Source: Clostridia bacterium (GTDB taxonomy: Bacteria; Bacillota; Clostridia; Christensenellales; Aristaeellaceae). From it: 17,613 nucleotides of DNA. The notes below the pieces were generated by a model. That model saw nothing but the letters and a program-made list of their open reading frames with translations. It did not search any database and was not told where the DNA came from. The position numbers and the translations under genes were made by a program. Shown in pieces: positions 13,803 through 17,613 of this stretch. The stretch covers positions 1-17,613 of the forward strand of contig JAEDIV010000042.1 in NCBI GenBank assembly GCA_016296675.1, read 5' to 3'. Position 1 is the stretch's first letter, and every line of letters begins with the position of its first letter.

Positions 13803-14970
13803 AACGCTTGATACTGCTGTAAAAATTGCAGTTTCCTGTTTGTCACGGGCGATCCTTTTGCCCATGCGCCTTATGCCCGTTCGCAAAAACCGCGTGCTTT
13901 TTGTAAGCTTCCGCGGAAAACAGTACTCCTGCAATCCCCGCGCGATCTCAGAATGCCTTGCCCAAAGGGCGGAAAACAAACTTGAAATCGCCTGGGCGTT
14001 TCACGATGCGCCTTCGTTCCGCTTTCTTGAAAAAGACGGCATAAAGGTGCTTTCGGATTCCACGTTTGAATTCATAAAATATGCGCTCACTGCCCGCGTC
14101 ATTGTCACAAATACCTATTATAAGCCCCATCTGCCCCGCAGAAAAAAGCAGTATTATATCCGGACCTGGCATGGCGGCGGCGCCTATAAGCGCGTTGGAA
14201 AAGCGCAGAATCTGCCCGTTTTGGAGCGGATGTTTGTTGCGATGCAGCAGCAGGGCGCGGATTTGTATCTTTCTTCAAGCGAAGCCTTTTCACAGATGAC
14301 GATCCGGGAAGCATTCGGCTACAAGGGCGAGATCCTCGAATGCGGCATGCCGAGAAACGACCGGCTTGTGAAGGGAGAAAGCGAAGAAGCGAGAAAAAGG
14401 GTATATGAATATCTGAACCTTCCGGGAGATGTTCATCTTGCGCTTTACGCGCCTACCTACCGGGACAATATGGATAAAGACGGCAGGTATCCGGATTTTG
14501 AACGCATGGAAAAGGCGCTTGAAAAAAGATTCGGCGGCACGTGGAAGATCGCCTACCGCGGCCATCACGTGTATTACAAAAATAAACTGCGTACAGGCAT
14601 CTTAAATGCCGGCGATTATATGGATATGCAGGATCTCCTTTTGGCTGCGGATGCGCTTTTTACCGATTATTCTTCTTCCATCTGGGATATGTCCCTTATG
14701 ATGAAACCTGTGTTTCTGTTTGCGCCGGATCTGGACAGATACAGAGGCGAAAGGGATTTCTTTACGGACATCCATTCGTGGCCGTTCCCGCTTTCGGAGA
14801 ATGACGATGCGCTTGAAAAAAACATCCTGTCCTTTGATGAGGAGAAAATGAGATCCGCTTACGAAGAACACCACAGGCAGCTTGGCAGCTTTGAAAGCGG
14901 AAACGCTTCCGAAATGGTTGCCCGCAGGATTCTGAAAATATGTTTTGCAGGAGAAAAAGACCATGCTTGA
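13795..14970 (+). CDS. CDP-glycerol glycerophosphotransferase family protein, copy 1
   Basis: This 391-residue protein of the TagB/TagF family (PF04464) transfers glycerol-phosphate, or ribitol-phosphate in relatives, from CDP-polyols to build teichoic-acid-type polymers at the inner face of the membrane. Visible marks are KNRVLFVSFRGKQYSCNP (31-48), TWHGGGAYKRVG (124-135), YAPTYRD (218-224), YRGHH (254-258) and TDYSSSIWDMSLM (290-302); the His and Asp residues in these segments form the donor site of the family. The N-terminus is hydrophobic and basic (SCLSRAILLPMRLMPVRK), fitting peripheral membrane binding. It lacks the extra N-terminal domain of TagF polymerases. The ATG overlaps the LicD stop by 8 nt, with GGGAG about 8 nt upstream. 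It is a close paralogue of the next gene. Confidence 0.92.
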   Translation: MNKTLDTAVKIAVSCLSRAILLPMRLMPVRKNRVLFVSFRGKQYSCNPRAISECLAQRAENKLEIAWAFHDAPSFRFLEKDGIKVLSDSTFEFIKYALTARVIVTNTYYKPHLPRRKKQYYIRTWHGGGAYKRVGKAQNLPVLERMFVAMQQQGADLYLSSSEAFSQMTIREAFGYKGEILECGMPRNDRLVKGESEEARKRVYEYLNLPGDVHLALYAPTYRDNMDKDGRYPDFERMEKALEKRFGGTWKIAYRGHHVYYKNKLRTGILNAGDYMDMQDLLLAADALFTDYSSSIWDMSLMMKPVFLFAPDLDRYRGERDFFTDIHSWPFPLSENDDALEKNILSFDEEKMRSAYEEHHRQLGSFESGNASEMVARRILKICFAGEKDHA

Positions 14971-16132
14971 CGGGCTGAAATTGATCAAAAATCTGATAAC
15001 GACGCATGTAATGCGGCTGCTGTTTCGCGTTTTTTATGTGTTTCCTATCAAGAAAAACCGCGTGCTGTTTCAGTCGTTCCGCGAAAAACAGTATTCGTGC
15101 AACCCGAAATACATCTCCCAAAAGCTTCACGAGATGTACGGCGATCAGGTTGAAATCGGCTGGAGCTTCCGAAATCCGGAGAAATTCGCTTATCTCAGGG
15201 ATCAGGGCGTGCGGGTGATGAAATCGCGCACGATCGAGTTTTACAAGTTCGCGCTGACGGCGAAGGTCGTTTGCGTAAATACCTATTATAAGCCCACGCT
15301 GCCCCGGCGCAAGGGACAGTATTTTATAAGAACCTGGCACGGCGGCGGCGCTTATAAGCGCGTCGGCAAGATGGAAAAGCTGCCTGCACTGAAAAGATGG
15401 TATCTTGCGCTTCAGCAGGAAGGCGCGGATCTGTATCTTTCGTCGAGCAAGGCCTTTACGGATCTGACGCTGCATGATTCCTTCGGCTATTTCGGAGAGA
15501 TTTTCGAATACGGCATGCCCAGAAACGACATCTTGGTAAACGGCGCGCCCGAGGGCATGATCGACGAAGTCCTAAAGGAAATCGGTTTAAAAGAGGATGA
15601 AAGGCTTGTTTTGTATGCGCCCACATTCCGCTATAATACAAAGCTCGACTCCTTCGGCCTTGATTATCAGTTTCTGACGGATGCGCTTTGTGAGCGCTTC
15701 GGCGGCAAATGGAAGTGCGCCTACCGCGGTCATCACGTGACGTTCAAAACCGATCATACCAAGAGCGCTGAGGGCGCCATTGACCTGACGGATTATCCTG
15801 ATATGCAAAAGCTGCTTTTGGCTGCGGATGTGCTGGTTACGGACTATTCGTCCTGCATCTGGGATATGTCGCTTATGAAAAAGCCTGCGTTCTTGTTTGC
15901 GCCGGATCTGAAGGCGTTTACTTCCGAGCGGGATTTCTATACCGACATCCATTCCTGGCCGTTCCCGCTTTCCGAGAGCAATGAGGAGCTTAAAAAGATC
16001 ATCGTGAATTTTGATCAGGAAAAGTATGCGCTGGATGTCGATCGGCACCATAAAGAACTGGGCAGCTATGAAACCGGTCATGCCAGTGAAATGGCGGCCA
16101 AACGCATCTTTGATGTGATGACGAAAGGATAA
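14963..16132 (+). CDS. CDP-glycerol glycerophosphotransferase family protein, copy 2
   Basis: This 389-residue protein has the same family and architecture as the preceding gene: KNRVLFQSFREKQYSCNP (31-48), TWHGGGAYKRVG (124-135), YAPTFR (218-223), YRGHH (254-258) and VTDYSSCIWDMSLM (about 292-305). A gapless hand alignment with copy 1 gives 96 identities over residues 31-190 (60%), and motif positions coincide to the residue until about position 225, so the pair arose by tandem duplication. One may add the first polyol phosphate and the other extend, as TagB and TagF do, or they may use different donors; the sequence does not decide. The ATG at 14963 is preferred over the TTG at 14945 because AGGAG lies 9 nt upstream. 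The overlap with copy 1 is again 8 nt. Confidence 0.92.
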   Translation: MLDGLKLIKNLITTHVMRLLFRVFYVFPIKKNRVLFQSFREKQYSCNPKYISQKLHEMYGDQVEIGWSFRNPEKFAYLRDQGVRVMKSRTIEFYKFALTAKVVCVNTYYKPTLPRRKGQYFIRTWHGGGAYKRVGKMEKLPALKRWYLALQQEGADLYLSSSKAFTDLTLHDSFGYFGEIFEYGMPRNDILVNGAPEGMIDEVLKEIGLKEDERLVLYAPTFRYNTKLDSFGLDYQFLTDALCERFGGKWKCAYRGHHVTFKTDHTKSAEGAIDLTDYPDMQKLLLAADVLVTDYSSCIWDMSLMKKPAFLFAPDLKAFTSERDFYTDIHSWPFPLSESNEELKKIIVNFDQEKYALDVDRHHKELGSYETGHASEMAAKRIFDVMTKG

Positions 16133-16137
16133 TGAGC

Positions 16138-16860
16138 ATGAATATCGCGCTTATTTTTGCCGGCGGTACGGGCACGCGGCTCAATTCCAAAACCCGTCCC
16201 AAGCAGTTTCTTGAACTCAATGGAAAACCCATCATCATCCATACGCTTGAGTATTTTGAAGACGCCCCGTCCATTGACGCCGTCTGCGTCGTGTGTCTCG
16301 AGGGATGGATTTCGTATTTCAGGGATCTTGTGAAGAAGTTCAATCTTCAGAAAATCCGCTGGGTCGTTCCGGGGGGAAACAGCGGACAGGAAAGCATTTT
16401 TAACGGCCTTTCGGCGATTTACGAGGACGAAGGCGCTTCGAAGGATGCTTTCGTGCTCATCCATGACGGCGTGCGTCCGCTGATTTCCGTAAAGACGGTT
16501 GAGGACGTCGTTGCCTGCGCGAAAGAAAACGGAAACGCAATTACCGTCACCAGCGCATACGAAACCATCATCACGGTGGATGAAAACGAAAATGTCGAGG
16601 ATGTGGTGGACAGAAAGCGCGCGAAACTTGCGCGTGCACCGCAGGCGTTTCGCTTAAATGATATTTATAATGCGCACCTGCGCGCAAGAAAAGACGGATT
16701 TGATGCAATCGATTCTGCGACCCTCATGCGCCATTACGGTCACAAGCTGTTTACTGTTGAAGGCCCTGTCGAGAACATTAAAATCACGTCGCCTTCCGAC
16801 TTTTATATCTTCCGCGCAATTTATGAAGCGAGGGAGAATTCTCAGATTTGGGGGCTGTAA
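16138..16860 (+). CDS. IspD/TarI-family cytidylyltransferase
   Basis: This 240-residue nucleotidyltransferase couples CTP to a phosphorylated polyol, giving a CDP-linked donor. Visible motifs are the N-terminal nucleotide loop IFAGGTGTRL (6-15), RPKQFLELNGKPIIIHTLE, the HDGVRPLI motif and the C-terminal VENIKITSPSDFYIFRAI. IspD (methylerythritol-4-phosphate) and TarI (ribitol-5-phosphate) share this fold. KPIIIHTLE, HDGVRP and the surface-polymer operon favour a TarI-like role, making CDP-ribitol or a similar donor for the two upstream transferases. The ATG at 16138 is preferred (AAGGA 8 nt upstream); ATG 16132 overlaps the previous stop but is too close to that site. Three bases separate it from the next gene's GTG. 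Confidence 0.9.
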   Translation: MNIALIFAGGTGTRLNSKTRPKQFLELNGKPIIIHTLEYFEDAPSIDAVCVVCLEGWISYFRDLVKKFNLQKIRWVVPGGNSGQESIFNGLSAIYEDEGASKDAFVLIHDGVRPLISVKTVEDVVACAKENGNAITVTSAYETIITVDENENVEDVVDRKRAKLARAPQAFRLNDIYNAHLRARKDGFDAIDSATLMRHYGHKLFTVEGPVENIKITSPSDFYIFRAIYEARENSQIWGL

Positions 16861-16863
16861 AAA

Positions 16864-17613
16864 GTGCAGATTGAATGTCCCGGCCGTAAAACATTTCAAA
16901 AAGACGTCGAAGCCTGCGCCATGGGCGGGTTTGACTTTGATGCGTTTCAAAACGCGACATTTTTCATCACCGGCTCCACAGGGCTTGTCGGCGGTGCGGT
17001 CGTCCGCGCTCTTTTGGCCGCCAATCGTCTGCGCGGCATGGGCGCGCGCATTCTCGCGCCCGTAAGAAGCCTCGAAAAAGCCAAAAAGGTGTTTGGCGAG
17101 GCGTTTGACCGGAAAGATATCCGCTTTTTTGAATGCGATCTCAATCAGCCCATCGAAATCTTCGAGCCCATTGATTTTGTCGTTCATGCTGCATCCGTCA
17201 CGCAGTCGAAGCTCTTTGTGACAAAGCCGGTTGAGACCATCGAGGCGGCAGTTCTTTCTACGATGAATGTCTTGTCGCTGGCAAAGGAAAAGCGCATCCG
17301 CGGCATGGTCTATCTTTCCAGCATGGAAGCCTTCGGTGTGACCGATCCTGCGCTTGAATTCGTGAGCGAAAAGGATATCGGCTACGTCAATCCCCAGGCG
17401 GTCCGCTCCTGCTATCCCGAAAGCAAGCGTATGTCGGAAAACCTGTGCGCGGCGTACGCGAGTGAATATGGTCTGCCTGTCCGCGCGGCGCGGCTTGCGC
17501 AGACCTTCGGCGCAGGGGTGTCCAGGGAGGATACGCGCGCGTTCATGCAGTTTGCTTTAAACGCGCTGTCCGGGCGTGACATAGTCCTTCACACAAAGGG
17601 CGAATCCTACGGC
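16864..17613 (+). CDS. extended SDR NAD-dependent epimerase/dehydratase (5' part, runs off window)
   Basis: I read this frame by hand: 250 codons remain open to the window edge. The NAD-binding glycine motif TGSTGLVG is at residues 36-43, preceded by a strand FFI. Also visible are VVHAASVT (the HAA motif), YLSSMEAFG, and the catalytic YxxxK as Y184-PES-K188. This is the sugar-nucleotide epimerase/dehydratase family (RmlB/GalE-like). The usual substrate is a nucleotide sugar; given the TarI-like gene 3 nt upstream, a CDP-linked sugar or polyol is possible. The start is GTG 16864, with GGGGG about 9 nt upstream. ATG 16921 is in frame but has no ribosome site. The N-terminal extension of about 30 residues before the Rossmann strand is unusual but modest. 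Confidence 0.88.
   Translation, partial: MQIECPGRKTFQKDVEACAMGGFDFDAFQNATFFITGSTGLVGGAVVRALLAANRLRGMGARILAPVRSLEKAKKVFGEAFDRKDIRFFECDLNQPIEIFEPIDFVVHAASVTQSKLFVTKPVETIEAAVLSTMNVLSLAKEKRIRGMVYLSSMEAFGVTDPALEFVSEKDIGYVNPQAVRSCYPESKRMSENLCAAYASEYGLPVRAARLAQTFGAGVSREDTRAFMQFALNALSGRDIVLHTKGESYG

Overview
The window looks like chromosomal DNA from a low-to-mid G+C Gram-positive bacterium of the Clostridia type. Evidence: sigma-A promoters with near-consensus TATAAT boxes, strong GGAGG ribosome sites, a tRNA-dependent T-box leader in front of valS, a SpoIIQ-like M23 protein, and a locus of LicD / CDP-glycerol glycerophosphotransferase / TarI-like genes typical of teichoic-acid-like cell-surface polymers. 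By eye the base composition is even, about half G+C. I see no insertion sequences, phage genes, CRISPR arrays, tRNA genes or rRNA genes.

Layout. Positions 1-1265 carry two divergent membrane-protein genes: a CPBP (CAAX-type) intramembrane protease on minus, cut by the window edge, and an SdpI-family protein on plus. Their promoters face each other. A two-way terminator at about 1222-1262 separates SdpI from a minus-strand block of separately promoted genes, read right to left: SpoIIQ-like M23 protein (6924-6337), a 97-residue protein of unknown function (6294-6004), the CDP-alcohol phosphatidyltransferase pgsA (5891-5304), valS with its Val T-box (leader 5272-5036, gene 4999-2270), and an atypical nucleoside hydrolase (2150-1266). 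On plus, 7053-7240 holds a strongly promoted structured RNA that I call 6S RNA. It is followed by a two-way terminator shared with a Gfo/Idh/MocA oxidoreductase on minus (8272-7307).

Positions 8425-12629 (minus) form a two-gene glucan-catabolism operon. The alpha-glucan phosphorylase glgP and a GH13 neopullulanase-like enzyme overlap by ATGA: one enzyme phosphorolyses linear alpha-1,4 chains and the other hydrolyses maltodextrins. From 12764 a plus-strand operon runs off the right edge: LicD-family protein, two tandem CDP-glycerol glycerophosphotransferase paralogues, an IspD/TarI-family cytidylyltransferase and an extended SDR epimerase/dehydratase (partial). Overlaps of 8 nt and gaps of a few nt show one co-translated unit. 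It most likely builds and decorates a phosphodiester-linked polyol polymer.

Nothing here is an obviously new defence or mobile system. The points most worth a second look are the face-to-face promoters of the CPBP/SdpI pair, the long inverted repeat over the pgsA promoter, the small unknown protein next to pgsA, the active-site changes in the nucleoside hydrolase and SpoIIQ-like protein, and the TarI-like operon that lacks an adjacent TarJ.
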